64,000 nt of DNA from positions 186,001 through 250,000 of the forward strand of contig DFTB01000006.1 in the NCBI GenBank assembly GCA_002382975.1, written 5' to 3'. The notes under the pieces were generated by a model. The model was given only the letters and a program-made list of their open reading frames with translations, was not told the origin of the DNA and ran no database searches. The translations under genes and the position numbers were made by a program. The stretch is from Fibrobacter sp. UBA4223. GTDB lineage: Bacteria; Fibrobacterota; Fibrobacteria; Fibrobacterales; Fibrobacteraceae. Position 1 is the first letter of the stretch, and each line of letters starts with the position of its first letter. Shown here piece by piece: positions 52,305 through 61,307 of this stretch.

Positions 52305-53063
52305 CTAATCTTTAAGGCAACGGACGGATAGCGCGAAGTCCTTGCCGTCGTCCTCCAGGAATGCACACTCGTAGCTGTAGTTCAGATACATGCTGTACAC
52401 GTTGCTACCGATTTCAGTGGAGCTCCAGAAGGTGACATTGTTGCCCAAATTGCGGAAGCCGCTATCGATGTTGCGGGCGCCCGCAGGGAAAGCGGAAAAA
52501 CCATAAGCATCCGTACCGTCGCCATTACTATTCCAGCCGGATGTAGACTTGAGCATGGCACCCGCTACTTCTTGTCCGCCGACAGCCTCAAACAGTGTTT
52601 CAAATTCGTCCCAGTTGCTTGGCAGGTGCCAGCCCTGGGGGCATACGCCCCGCACATTTCCGCTGGGAGAACATTCCGAATTATAGCCGCAGCCGTTGGC
52701 CGTATTCCCCTCGATGATTCCCGCACTGTCCATGGCCGCACTCCACAGGTACAGGCGACCATACGTTTCGCAGTTGGCAGGGTCGTCATCGTAGCAGAAA
52801 CTGGAAGAATCTAAGTCATCGGTGGGTCCAAGGTATCGATAGTTCAGGTTCTCTGCCATCCAAGTCTGGTTCCCAATCTTGACCGTTCTGTAGGTTTGCC
52901 CGTCACGGGGGTCGGTAAATGTACCGGTAACCACGTCGTTCACGTCATTCTCACTGGAACTTGACAATTCGTCCAAGTCGTTAGCAATCGAACTATTGTC
53001 GTCACCACAGGCAACAAGCACCGCCATAGCGGCAAAAGAAAGTCCAAGACTCAGTTTTCGCAT
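52305..53063 (-). CDS. Lipoprotein with Fibrobacter succinogenes major paralogous domain
   Basis: A 252-residue lipoprotein from the ATG at 53061-53063 (AAGGGG lies 5 bp upstream). Lipobox LVAC, then GDDNSS and a short Ser linker. The rest is one Fib_succ_major domain (TIGR02145): FTDPRDGQTYRTVKIGNQTWMAENLNY, YGRLYLWSAAM, CPQGWHLPSNWDEFETL, GFSAFPAGAR, FWSSTE and the terminal SVRCLKD. The domain is hugely expanded in Fibrobacter and also found in Bacteroidota; its fold is C-type-lectin/FGE-like and its role unknown. It is the best lineage marker in the window. Confidence 0.95.
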   Translation of the reverse strand: MRKLSLGLSFAAMAVLVACGDDNSSIANDLDELSSSSENDVNDVVTGTFTDPRDGQTYRTVKIGNQTWMAENLNYRYLGPTDDLDSSSFCYDDDPANCETYGRLYLWSAAMDSAGIIEGNTANGCGYNSECSPSGNVRGVCPQGWHLPSNWDEFETLFEAVGGQEVAGAMLKSTSGWNSNGDGTDAYGFSAFPAGARNIDSGFRNLGNNVTFWSSTEIGSNVYSMYLNYSYECAFLEDDGKDFALSVRCLKD

Positions 53064-53392
53064 ATACACCCCTTATTAAGTCATTAATTTATAAAAATCC
53101 TTCAGAAATGCAAATGCAAGGACTATACAATATCTCGAAGGAAACTCGCAGGGACTAACAGTCACAAGAGTTTCCACCTGCGGTAACGTATCTTACCTGT
53201 AGTAAATGATCTTGCCAGAGAATACGTTTGACACCTAAACCCATCGCCAATTTTTTGACCGAGATGTGTGCTTCCCGAGAGAGCAGTCGAATGAAATGAA
53301 TCTGCGAGCGAGGGAATGTTCACATCGAGGGAAAGATTTGTAACAAAAACACCTCCCGCGAACGGGAGGCGCTATAAGTTTTTTACAACTTA
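53064..53392. other. Intergenic region between the Fib_succ lipoprotein and rplY
   Basis: 329 bp. It holds the promoter of the lipoprotein gene at one end and the rplY terminator at the other. No supported gene. A short minus-strand frame near 53190-53245 has a peptide ending SGKIIYYR but is closed by stops on both sides; it may be a gene remnant. Confidence 0.5.
53345..53371 (-). terminator. Terminator of rplY
   Basis: cctcccg-cgaa-cgggagg, perfect 7-bp arms (53352-53369), with a U-run on the minus strand. Confidence 0.85.
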
Positions 53393-54040
53393 CTACTTTG
53401 CTTCGGCAGCAGGTGCGGCGGCAGCGGCTGCGGGAGCAGCAGCTTCAGCGGCAGGTGCGGCAGCGTCGGCAGCATCCTTCTTCTTGGACTTAGAAGAGAT
53501 GGAGAAGATTACCGTACGAGGAACGGAAGCCAGAGTAACGCCTTCGGGGAGCTTGAAGTCCTTGGCGTAGAAGGTTACGTTGGTCTCGAAGTCGGAGATA
53601 TCCAGTTCCAGAACGGTAGGAATGGAAGCCGGCTTGGCAGAAAGCATCAGGTAATGAGTTTCCTGAGCCAGCAAGCCGCCCTGGGTCTTGACGCCCACCG
53701 GAAGGCCGGAGAGCTTGACAGGAACGCGAACCTTCACCGGAGTGGCTTCGTCGATCTTGAGAAAGTCAATGTGGACGAATTTCTGGGAAATGGCGTCTTT
53801 CTGGTAGTTGTAGATGACGGCGGGATTACCGGCCTTGCCATCGATTTCCAGGTCCAGAAGGGTGTAACGCTTACCGGGTGCGAGAACCTTACGAATATCA
53901 ATTTCACTGACGCTGATATTCACAGTCTCTGTACCCTTACCATAATAGACGGCCGGAATCTGACCAGCCTTACGCAAACGCTTGTTTTCGCGGTTTGCAC
54001 CTAGCACTCTCGAGGTAGCCTTGAGCGTTGTGAGTTCCAT
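53393..54040 (-). CDS. rplY: 50S ribosomal protein bL25 (CTC form)
   Basis: A 215-residue long form with the bL25 N-domain ([30 protein letters not shown]) and the CTC/TL5 C-domain ([52 protein letters not shown]). It ends in a Lys-rich and then Ala/Pro-rich low-complexity tail. Binds 5S rRNA. It follows tRNA-Gln by about 36 bp and may be transcribed with it. Confidence 0.97.
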   Translation of the reverse strand: MELTTLKATSRVLGANRENKRLRKAGQIPAVYYGKGTETVNISVSEIDIRKVLAPGKRYTLLDLEIDGKAGNPAVIYNYQKDAISQKFVHIDFLKIDEATPVKVRVPVKLSGLPVGVKTQGGLLAQETHYLMLSAKPASIPTVLELDISDFETNVTFYAKDFKLPEGVTLASVPRTVIFSISSKSKKKDAADAAAPAAEAAAPAAAAAAPAAEAK

Positions 54041-54076
54041 TGTATTTCTCCAATTTTGGAATGGTTAAAAAATTCA

Positions 54077-54148
54077 TTGGGGTAGCTGGATTCGAACCAA
54101 CGAATAACGGAATCAAAATCCGTTGTCTTACCACTTGACGATACCCCA
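54077..54148 (-). tRNA. tRNA-Gln (anticodon TTG)
   Basis: On the minus strand: perfect acceptor tggggta/tacccca, anticodon stem ACGGA/TCCGT with loop TTTTGAT giving anticodon TTG, and T-arm GTTGG-TTCGAAT-CCAGC. Discriminator A, no encoded CCA. The U1-A72 pair is typical for tRNA-Gln. Confidence 0.95.
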
Positions 54149-54157
54149 ATGGTGGCG

Positions 54158-54187
54158 CAAATATAGAAAATACGCCCCAAATTCAAA
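54158..54187 (-). promoter_or_regulatory. tRNA-Gln (and rplY) promoter
   Basis: On the minus strand TTTG (54184-54187), an 18-bp spacer, then TATATTTG (54158-54165). This matches the Bacteroidota TTTG-N17to23-TAnnTTTG pattern. The tRNA starts 9 bp later. Confidence 0.65.
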
Positions 54188-54196
54188 GGGATTCGC

Positions 54197-55084
54197 CTAA
54201 AAACCCTGGAAAAAACGGGTCACGGCGAGGTATCTGGAAATGGGTTTCAGGGATTCCAGGGCAGATTCCGCCTGGCTCCGGGTCCCAAAAACGCCAAAGA
54301 CGGAGGCTCCCGACCCCGACATGAGGACAGAAGTCGCCCCCAGGCGGATCATCTGTTGCTTCAGCTGTTCTACCAAGGGGTGCTTGGGGAATACCGAAAT
54401 CTCGAAACTGTTGAAGACGTTTTCCAGGGCGAAATCCATAGCGGAACTCGAATTTTCTGCAGGACTAGAACCGGTCGCAGCCCTGAAACCCGACTTGTAC
54501 GCTTCCCAGCGGTCAGGGCCCGACTTGGGGACTCCGGCGTAGGCGTCCTTGGTGGGAACGGCGTCCAGCGGGGTCGCTACGAGCAGGTGCTGACCGTCTT
54601 TCAGCTGGAGCGGTTCGATGGGCGTAAGCTTTTCGCCGATGCCCTCGGCAAAAGCCGAGCCGCCTCTGACCAGAAAGGGAACGTCGGCCCCGAGACTTGC
54701 GCCCAGTTCTTCCAGGGCCTCCATAGACAGGTCCAACTTCCAGAGGCGGTTCAGCAACCTGAGGGTTGCTGCAGCATCGGCAGAACCTCCGCCAAGGCCA
54801 GCGCCCAAGGGCATCACCTTTTCCAGATACAGGTCAACGCCCTTCGGCACACGGTAGGCCTCTTGCATCAGGGCTGCCGCCTTGAACACCAGGTCCGATT
54901 CCTTGGGGTATTCCTGAGGAACGTTGTATTCCAGGGTAATCTTGTCGTCGTCTCGAAGGGTGGCCGAAACCGTGTCGCCCACGTCGATAGTCTGGAAAAG
55001 GGTTCCCAGATCGTGGTAACCGTCTTCGCGCTTGCGGATGACGTCGAGGAAGAGATTGATTTTAGCAGGAGCGAATTCGTGCAT
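54197..55084 (-). CDS. ispE: 4-diphosphocytidyl-2-C-methyl-D-erythritol kinase
   Basis: A 295-residue GHMP kinase of the MEP isoprenoid pathway. The start FAPAKINLFLDVIRKREDGYHDLGTLFQTID holds the substrate-binding Lys and Tyr-His. The ATP loop is MPLGAGLGGGSADAAATLRLLN (about 92-113), followed by LGASLGADVPFLVRGGSAFAEGIGE. The third motif is ATSVLMSGSGASVFGVF. Length is normal. It is transcribed toward tRNA-Gln and follows ftsK by 99 bp that hold a low-complexity tract. Confidence 0.96.
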   Translation of the reverse strand: MHEFAPAKINLFLDVIRKREDGYHDLGTLFQTIDVGDTVSATLRDDDKITLEYNVPQEYPKESDLVFKAAALMQEAYRVPKGVDLYLEKVMPLGAGLGGGSADAAATLRLLNRLWKLDLSMEALEELGASLGADVPFLVRGGSAFAEGIGEKLTPIEPLQLKDGQHLLVATPLDAVPTKDAYAGVPKSGPDRWEAYKSGFRAATGSSPAENSSSAMDFALENVFNSFEISVFPKHPLVEQLKQQMIRLGATSVLMSGSGASVFGVFGTRSQAESALESLKPISRYLAVTRFFQGF

Positions 55085-55183
55085 AGTGATTAGTGGCTAG
55101 TGGTTAGGTAGTAGGGGCATAGGAGACAGAACGTTACTCGCAACTGACGACTCGCAACTCATTACTCAAAACCCATAACTCGT
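55085..55183. repeat. Low-complexity tract between ftsK and ispE
   Basis: 'gattagtggctagtggttaggtagtagggg' and 'actcgcaactgacgactcgcaactcattactcaaaacccataactc', i.e. both word types back to back. Confidence 0.5.
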
Positions 55184-58072
55184 TTACCTGAACGTTCCGG
55201 AGCGTTCCAGTTGCATGAGCTGGTCCATGTCGATAAGCATGGCGCGGGGCTTGGAATTGCCTGTACTGCGGGCGCACAGGCCGAGACCGAACAGCTGGTC
55301 CACAATCTTGCCTGCGCGGCTGTAGCCTACGCTAAAGTGGCGCTGCACCGCAGAGGTAGAAAGGCCGTTGCCGCATTCGATAGCCCACTTGGCCACCTCA
55401 AACAACAGCTTGTCCTTCTTCTCGCTCATGGCGGCGTTTTCTTCGCCGTCCTCCCCTTCCCCGCCTTCTTCGGCAACCTCGAAGGTTTCCAGCTGCGGGT
55501 AGCACACGTTCTGGTTGGAGCAGGCGTCGGCCAATTTTTCCGCCTCTTCGTCGCTGAGGAAGGCCCCATGCAAACGTACCGGGTCGGGAGCGTTCACCGC
55601 CTTGTAAAGCATGTCGCCACGGCCCAAGAGTTTTTCGGCGCCGGCGTGGTCCATCACCGTACGGGCATCCACGTTAGAGGCCACCTTGAAGCTGATACGT
55701 GTAGGCAGGTTTGCCTTGATGTTACCGGTAATCACCTTCACCGACGGACGCTGGGTGGCAAGCACCAGGTGAATGCCAACAGCACGGGCCTTGGCGGCCA
55801 GGCGGCTCACGTTCTTCTCGATTTCTTTTCCGGCCACCATCATCAAGTCGGCCATCTCGTCGATAATCACCACGATAAAGGCCATGCGGTGTCCGCGATC
55901 CTCTTCGGGAACCTCTTCCGGGAGTTCACCCGCCTCGAACTTGGCATTGAAACCGCCAATGTTTCGGACCTTCGCCGAGGCAAGGACTTCGGTACGGCGA
56001 TCCATCTCGTAGCAGAGCCACTGGAGTGCCTGGATAGCCACCTCCGGCTTGGTAATCACAGGCGCCAGCAGGTGCGGGATGTTCTCGTACATCTTCAGTT
56101 CCACCGCCTTCGGGTCCACAAGGATCATGCGGAGTTCGTCGGGAGTCTTGCTGAAGAGCATGCTGGCCATGAGGGCATTAATGCACACGGACTTACCGGA
56201 ACCCGTCTGGCCCGCAATCATCAGGTGGGGAGCCTTCGCCAGATCCATGGCAAAAGGCTCGCCTGAAATGTCCTTGCCAAGAGCCATGACAATCTTTTCG
56301 GGAGAAGGCTTGAAGGCATCGCTCTCGAAAATATCGCGACCAAAAATAGTCTGCATCTTGCGGTTCGGGATTTCGATACCAACCGCTCCCTTTCCGGGAA
56401 TCGGGGCGAGGATTCGTATGGACACCGCCTTCAGGGCCATGGCCAAATCGTCTTGCAGGGCGCTGAACTGGGATACCTTTACGCCCGGACCTGGTTCCAC
56501 TTCGAAGCGGGTAATGACAGGCCCCGTCTCGCAACCCACCACCTTGCCTTTCACCTTGAAGTTTTCCAGCTTTTCTTCAAGCATCTTGCCGATGGCGTTC
56601 AACTCGTCCACCGTATAGTCCGCCGGCTGGGGCTCGTGGGTGTCAAGGATTTCATCTACGGAAGGCACCTTGTATTCGTCGTAATGGACCGTCGGGTCGG
56701 GCTGCGGAATTCCCGTAACGCCAGAGCCGGTGACGGTCGTGCCGCCAGAAGAGGTGCCGATATTGCCGGGCGGCACATAACTCGGGTCCTGGTCCACCTC
56801 GTCCGAAGAGACCACCTGGGGAATAAAGTCCTCTTCATCTTCATCGGGTTCTGCCGGCGGTTCTGCATCGCCCACTTGCGTCGGCTCCACATTGTCGGCC
56901 ATCGTTTTCGCGACGGTTGCCGCCTGGGTTTCTTCGACAGAACCCGCCACAACGGCAGCCTCTTCGGGTGCCGCTCCTGCCACGACAGTAGCCTCGTCCG
57001 TAGTTTCGCTTTCGCCTCCGCGAACAGCGCCCTTCACCACCAGGTTCCCCTGGCGTTCGTTTTCCCAGTTGATTTCTTCACGGGCCCGGCGTATTTCGGC
57101 AATCTTGTTCCGGATTTCGCGAATTTCTAGGGCACTCATGTGAGTTCCATTCTCGCGAAGTTCCTTTTCCAAACGTAAAATTTCGGGGTCTTCGCCCAAA
57201 GGTTTCGGAGCAGGCTTTTCAGCAACCGTTCCAAAGGAACCCTCTACAAGGGTTCCTTCCACCACCCTATCTACCATGGGCGTTTCCGCAGCGGTTGTAT
57301 CCACCGCCTCCATCCAGTTCTTGCGGGCACTGAAAGGCTTCAGCACGCCCTTGTGCTTGGTCCTGTAGGCATCGGGCACCTGGAAAATGGTGGTATCGCC
57401 ATCCATGGTGATACCCTTGCGAACCGTGGTCGTCTCGTCGGAGTCTTCCCCGTCGCTTTCGCCATCGCCTTCCCCTGCAGGGGTTTTCTCTTTCACACCA
57501 CGAATCCTGCGGAACAGGGCAGCAAAGTGACTGAAACGAAGGCCAAAGCAGAAGAACAGCACCGCCACCAGAACAAGGGACAGAACAATCACCGGAATAA
57601 ACAGCACGTCACCGCAAAGGGGGCCCACGATGTTGGAATCCAGAAAGCGTCCCACGATTCCGCCCCGCATGATGAATACATCTTCGGAAACGCCCGCCTT
57701 GCCATGAACAGGAATGGACATCAGAACGCACAGGTCCAGGCCCACGATAGAAAGGCCGAGAGCCACGCGGAACAGTTTCTTGCGCAAGCCCTGGAAAGTG
57801 ATGAACAAGCCCCACAGCATCACGGACAGGATAATGAAAATCACGGGCAACTTGCCGAAGGCAAAATTCAAGAAGTCCCCGAACCGGGTCATGATTCCCT
57901 TTTCGGAACCTACATAGACCACGCTAATGCAAGACAACAGGGCTATAGCGGAAAGGGCGATGAGCCCGTAGCCCACCACCATGGCCCCCAGGGAACGGTC
58001 CCCTGAATTATCAACCTGTTCCGTTTTTGCAGGTGTTGTTTTACGACCGGTTTTCTTTTTTTGAGTTGCCAA
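55184..58072 (-). CDS. ftsK: DNA translocase FtsK/SpoIIIE
   Basis: About 962 residues from a TTG at 58070-58072 that has AAGGAG 6 bp upstream; an in-frame ATG at 58096 has no ribosome site. Four hydrophobic segments lie in about the first 180 residues, then a long acidic/low-complexity linker (about 195-490). The motor domain has Walker A AGQTGSGKSVCI and Walker B VVIIDEMADLMM. The gamma winged helix (LLFEVAKWAIECGNGLSTSAVQRHFSVGYSRAGKIVDQL) reads KOPS-type sites. It pumps DNA at the septum and activates Xer recombination; a Xer gene is at 28320. Confidence 0.96.
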   Translation of the reverse strand: MATQKKKTGRKTTPAKTEQVDNSGDRSLGAMVVGYGLIALSAIALLSCISVVYVGSEKGIMTRFGDFLNFAFGKLPVIFIILSVMLWGLFITFQGLRKKLFRVALGLSIVGLDLCVLMSIPVHGKAGVSEDVFIMRGGIVGRFLDSNIVGPLCGDVLFIPVIVLSLVLVAVLFFCFGLRFSHFAALFRRIRGVKEKTPAGEGDGESDGEDSDETTTVRKGITMDGDTTIFQVPDAYRTKHKGVLKPFSARKNWMEAVDTTAAETPMVDRVVEGTLVEGSFGTVAEKPAPKPLGEDPEILRLEKELRENGTHMSALEIREIRNKIAEIRRAREEINWENERQGNLVVKGAVRGGESETTDEATVVAGAAPEEAAVVAGSVEETQAATVAKTMADNVEPTQVGDAEPPAEPDEDEEDFIPQVVSSDEVDQDPSYVPPGNIGTSSGGTTVTGSGVTGIPQPDPTVHYDEYKVPSVDEILDTHEPQPADYTVDELNAIGKMLEEKLENFKVKGKVVGCETGPVITRFEVEPGPGVKVSQFSALQDDLAMALKAVSIRILAPIPGKGAVGIEIPNRKMQTIFGRDIFESDAFKPSPEKIVMALGKDISGEPFAMDLAKAPHLMIAGQTGSGKSVCINALMASMLFSKTPDELRMILVDPKAVELKMYENIPHLLAPVITKPEVAIQALQWLCYEMDRRTEVLASAKVRNIGGFNAKFEAGELPEEVPEEDRGHRMAFIVVIIDEMADLMMVAGKEIEKNVSRLAAKARAVGIHLVLATQRPSVKVITGNIKANLPTRISFKVASNVDARTVMDHAGAEKLLGRGDMLYKAVNAPDPVRLHGAFLSDEEAEKLADACSNQNVCYPQLETFEVAEEGGEGEDGEENAAMSEKKDKLLFEVAKWAIECGNGLSTSAVQRHFSVGYSRAGKIVDQLFGLGLCARSTGNSKPRAMLIDMDQLMQLERSGTFR

Positions 58073-58135
58073 ATTAAAGCTCCTTCGCCATTGCATTGGA
58101 AATATAACTAAAACCCATTTATTATTATTGACAAT

Positions 58136-61100
58136 ATGCAGATAAAACTGTCAAAAAAAATAAAGAAGCTCCTGATTGGTTTTGGACTCACTTCTGTCCT
58201 TGTCTTTCTCATTTTGTTCTTGGGCAACGTGCAGAACCCACAGCTAGATGGAGTCCGCAACGGTGCAGAATCCCTAGAATACCTGTTCTACGACATGTTC
58301 TTCAAGGTCAAGACAGGCAAGACCCACAACCTTGAAGAAACTGGCGACAAGAACGCCCTGAACAGCCATTACGACCCAAACATCTTTATCGTGGATATTG
58401 ACGAGCCCTCCCTGGCAAAACTGGGAAACTACAACACCTGGGACCGTTCCATCCACGCCGACGTGGTCAAGAACCTGAGCAACGGAGGGGCATCGGCCAT
58501 CGGCTTCGATATTCTGTTCAAGAATGCCGATTTTGGCGAACAGAAAACCCAGCAGGTCACCACCATGCTGAACAGGCTGAGTCCGGACACGCCTTGGGAT
58601 TCCCTGGGGGGCGACATCCGCACCTTCTACAACTACGACTCCATGCTGGTGAGCGCCGTCAAGGAAAGCGGGAACACTATCGTCTGCAACATTTTTGATA
58701 GCTACCAGTCCTACAAGCACGAATCTCAATGGAGGCCCCTCAGCACCGCCGAACGGGCCGACGAAATCGGCTACAGTTCCACTTTCGAACTTTCGCAAGT
58801 AGACTCCGCCCAGAACATTGAGCCCAAGGACCTGCTAGACAACATCTTCCCGGAACTGGCCCAAGCAGGGGCCCAGATGGGTTCGGTAAACGCCTACCCC
58901 GATGACGACGGCGTGGTCCGCCGCGTGTCGCTCCTGTACCGGTTCCCCAGTCCGGAACTATACTCCGGGACCGAAAGCAAGATTTACTCCACCATGCCCT
59001 TGATGACGCTTTTGCACCTTTTCCACCAGAAACCGGAAAACGTGAAAATCAAGATGGGACAGTACATCGACCTGGGCAAGCCCTTCGGTATCTACAAAGA
59101 TTCCTCGGGATTTTATCACACCACCTTCCCCCAGTTCAGTTACCCTATGTTCCTTGCCCTCCACAAGAAAATCAGGGAGGCGGCCAAGAAGCCCGAAGAA
59201 AACACCCAGTTTATAGACATTTCTTCCAAGATTATCGCCACCAAGAACAGCGAAGGCTCTGTCACCTTCGAAATCTTTGAAGGCCAGATGTTGAGCGAGA
59301 CCCTTTCCGACGCCCTTTTCCAGATTGATGTTTCTATGTTGGATTCCTTGGGCGAAGACGAAGAAAAAGAGGTGGCCGAAAACATCACCGTCAAGCGGGA
59401 CGAAGAAGGCGCAGGCCGTTTTGTGCTTACCGACAGCGAAGAAGACGAAGAGGCGGTCATCACTCCCTATATCGTGAATACCGTCAAGTATTTTGCGGAC
59501 TCCCTACAGAAGCTCCCGCCGAACAAACCCACCCATATTTCCATGGACATGGACATCCATTACGACATCGCCAAGAAAAAGTGGGTATCCAACCTGGTCA
59601 TCCTGAACAACGACGTGCTGACAGACATCATCAACACCTCCGAAGAACGCATCAACAACCTGGGCGAAGGCAAAGAAATTCGATTCGGCAAGGTGAAACA
59701 GATTCCCATCGACCGCTGGGGACATTACCAAATCAATTACAAGGGTCGCTACAACACGGCTGAAACGGAAAGGGTTTTCCAGCACCTGTCCTATTACGAC
59801 ATCACCAAGAACCGTGTAGATCCAGGACTTTTCCAGGGCAAGATTTTCATTCTGGGTTCGGCGGCCCCGGCCCTGTTCGACTTTGTGACTGCGCCCCACG
59901 AAGAAAACTACCCCGGCGTGCTGACCCACGCCACCATCCTCCAAAATATCTTGAACGACGATTTCCTTGTCACCCTGCAGGAACGCTACCAGCAGATTAT
60001 CGTGGTGTTGCTCGCCCTGGTTTGCCTGCTGGTGGGCCTTTACGTAAAGAGCTACATCTCTATCGCGCTTTCCTTTGTGTTGATGGGCGGCTACCTGGGC
60101 ATCGCCTACCATTACTTTGAACAGGGGCTCTACCTTGGAGCTTCCAAGCAGATTTTCGTCATCTTGTTCACCAACATTATCGCCCTGATTATCCAGTTCT
60201 ATTTCGAGACCAAGGAAAAGCGCTTCCTGGGAAATGCCTTCAAGCAATACATCTCTCCTGAACTGATCGACGAGATGGTGAACAACGAAATCATGCCTAC
60301 CCTGGGCGGTTCCAAGTCTAACATCACCGCCTACTTTACCGACATCGCGAGCTTCTCCACCTTCTCCGAAAAAATCGGGGACCCCAGCAAGCTGGTGGAA
60401 CTTCTGAACGAATACCTCACCGCCATGACGGACACCCTGCTAGAGAACAAGGGAACATTGGACAAGTACGAAGGAGACGCCATCATCGCCTTCTTCGGAG
60501 CCCCCATGCCGCTTCCCAACCACGCCCAGAACGCCTGCGACAGCGCCGTGGACATGCAGACCAAGCTCATGGCCCTCCGCAAGAAATGGGCGGGCGAAGG
60601 AAACAAGTGGCCCAAGGTAGTCCATGACATGCACATGAGAATCGGTATCAACTCCGGCGACATCGTGACCGGAAACATGGGTTCCACCATGCGCAAGAAC
60701 TACACCATGATGGGCGACGCCGTGAACCTGGCCGCCCGCCTGGAAAGCGCCGCCAAACAGTACGGAGCCTACATCCAGATAAGCGAAGACACCCAGAAAC
60801 ACCTGGACGAAGGCCGGTTCATCTACCGCTCCCTGGACACCATCCGCGTGATAGGCAAGAGCCAGCCCGTAAAAACATTCGAGTTGCTGGCAAAGCCCGG
60901 CTGCGAAAACGAAGCGCAGTTATACAAGCTGGTGGAAATCTGGGAACAGGCACGCACCGCCTACCTAGCGATGGACTGGGACCGCGCCAAGGAACTGTTC
61001 ACGGAATGCCTGGATTACGAGCCCCACCATCCCGACCGGGATCCGGGTTCCAAGACCACGCCTTCACACGTGTACATCAAGCGCTGCGAAGCTTATAAGG

Positions 61101-61162
61101 TAAACCCGCCCGTAGCCCAAGGCGAAACCTGGGACGGCGTGTTTACGGCTACGGAAAAGTAA
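58136..61162 (+). CDS. Adenylate/guanylate cyclase with CHASE2 sensor
   Basis: A 1008-residue membrane cyclase. One N-terminal TM helix (about 11-30) leads to a large periplasmic CHASE2 region (about 40-615; NIFIVDIDEPSLAKLGNYNTWDRSIHADVVKNL, ASAIGFDILF, FQGKIFILGSAAPALFDFVTAPHEENYPGVLTHATILQNIL). Three TM helices follow (about 620-690), then a class III cyclase domain (about 725-905) with the metal Asp in FTDIASFS, GDAIIAFFGAP, and DAVNLAARLES. It makes cAMP or cGMP in response to an outside signal. The CHASE2 region carries an unusually long acidic insert (about 390-450). Confidence 0.93.
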   Translation: MQIKLSKKIKKLLIGFGLTSVLVFLILFLGNVQNPQLDGVRNGAESLEYLFYDMFFKVKTGKTHNLEETGDKNALNSHYDPNIFIVDIDEPSLAKLGNYNTWDRSIHADVVKNLSNGGASAIGFDILFKNADFGEQKTQQVTTMLNRLSPDTPWDSLGGDIRTFYNYDSMLVSAVKESGNTIVCNIFDSYQSYKHESQWRPLSTAERADEIGYSSTFELSQVDSAQNIEPKDLLDNIFPELAQAGAQMGSVNAYPDDDGVVRRVSLLYRFPSPELYSGTESKIYSTMPLMTLLHLFHQKPENVKIKMGQYIDLGKPFGIYKDSSGFYHTTFPQFSYPMFLALHKKIREAAKKPEENTQFIDISSKIIATKNSEGSVTFEIFEGQMLSETLSDALFQIDVSMLDSLGEDEEKEVAENITVKRDEEGAGRFVLTDSEEDEEAVITPYIVNTVKYFADSLQKLPPNKPTHISMDMDIHYDIAKKKWVSNLVILNNDVLTDIINTSEERINNLGEGKEIRFGKVKQIPIDRWGHYQINYKGRYNTAETERVFQHLSYYDITKNRVDPGLFQGKIFILGSAAPALFDFVTAPHEENYPGVLTHATILQNILNDDFLVTLQERYQQIIVVLLALVCLLVGLYVKSYISIALSFVLMGGYLGIAYHYFEQGLYLGASKQIFVILFTNIIALIIQFYFETKEKRFLGNAFKQYISPELIDEMVNNEIMPTLGGSKSNITAYFTDIASFSTFSEKIGDPSKLVELLNEYLTAMTDTLLENKGTLDKYEGDAIIAFFGAPMPLPNHAQNACDSAVDMQTKLMALRKKWAGEGNKWPKVVHDMHMRIGINSGDIVTGNMGSTMRKNYTMMGDAVNLAARLESAAKQYGAYIQISEDTQKHLDEGRFIYRSLDTIRVIGKSQPVKTFELLAKPGCENEAQLYKLVEIWEQARTAYLAMDWDRAKELFTECLDYEPHHPDRDPGSKTTPSHVYIKRCEAYKVNPPVAQGETWDGVFTATEK

Positions 61163-61183
61163 TTTTTGTAAACATTCATTATA

Positions 61184-61217
61184 CAAACGGCATTTTTATA
61201 CTAAAATGCCGTTTTTG
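61184..61217 (+). terminator. Terminator of the CHASE2 cyclase gene
   Basis: aacggcatttt / aaaatgccgtt, perfect 11-bp arms with a U-run on the plus strand. Confidence 0.85.
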
Positions 61218-61279
61218 TCTGTTGACAACTTGTCCAAGGAAACTTTATTCACATAGGTCTTTTTTGGGGTATGGAAAAA

Positions 61280-61287
61280 TATCTTTG
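61280..61287 (+). promoter_or_regulatory. TATCTTTG promoter box ahead of the GH141-like gene
   Basis: Fits TAnnTTTG, 8 nt before the first ATG (61296) and 20 nt before the second (61308). Confidence 0.45.
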
Positions 61288-61307
61288 TACCATAGATGGG
61301 ATTGTTT

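Noticed and set aside
53190..53245. Gene fragment ending SGKIIYYR
   Set aside because: Very short, closed by a stop just upstream; too weak to call a pseudogene.
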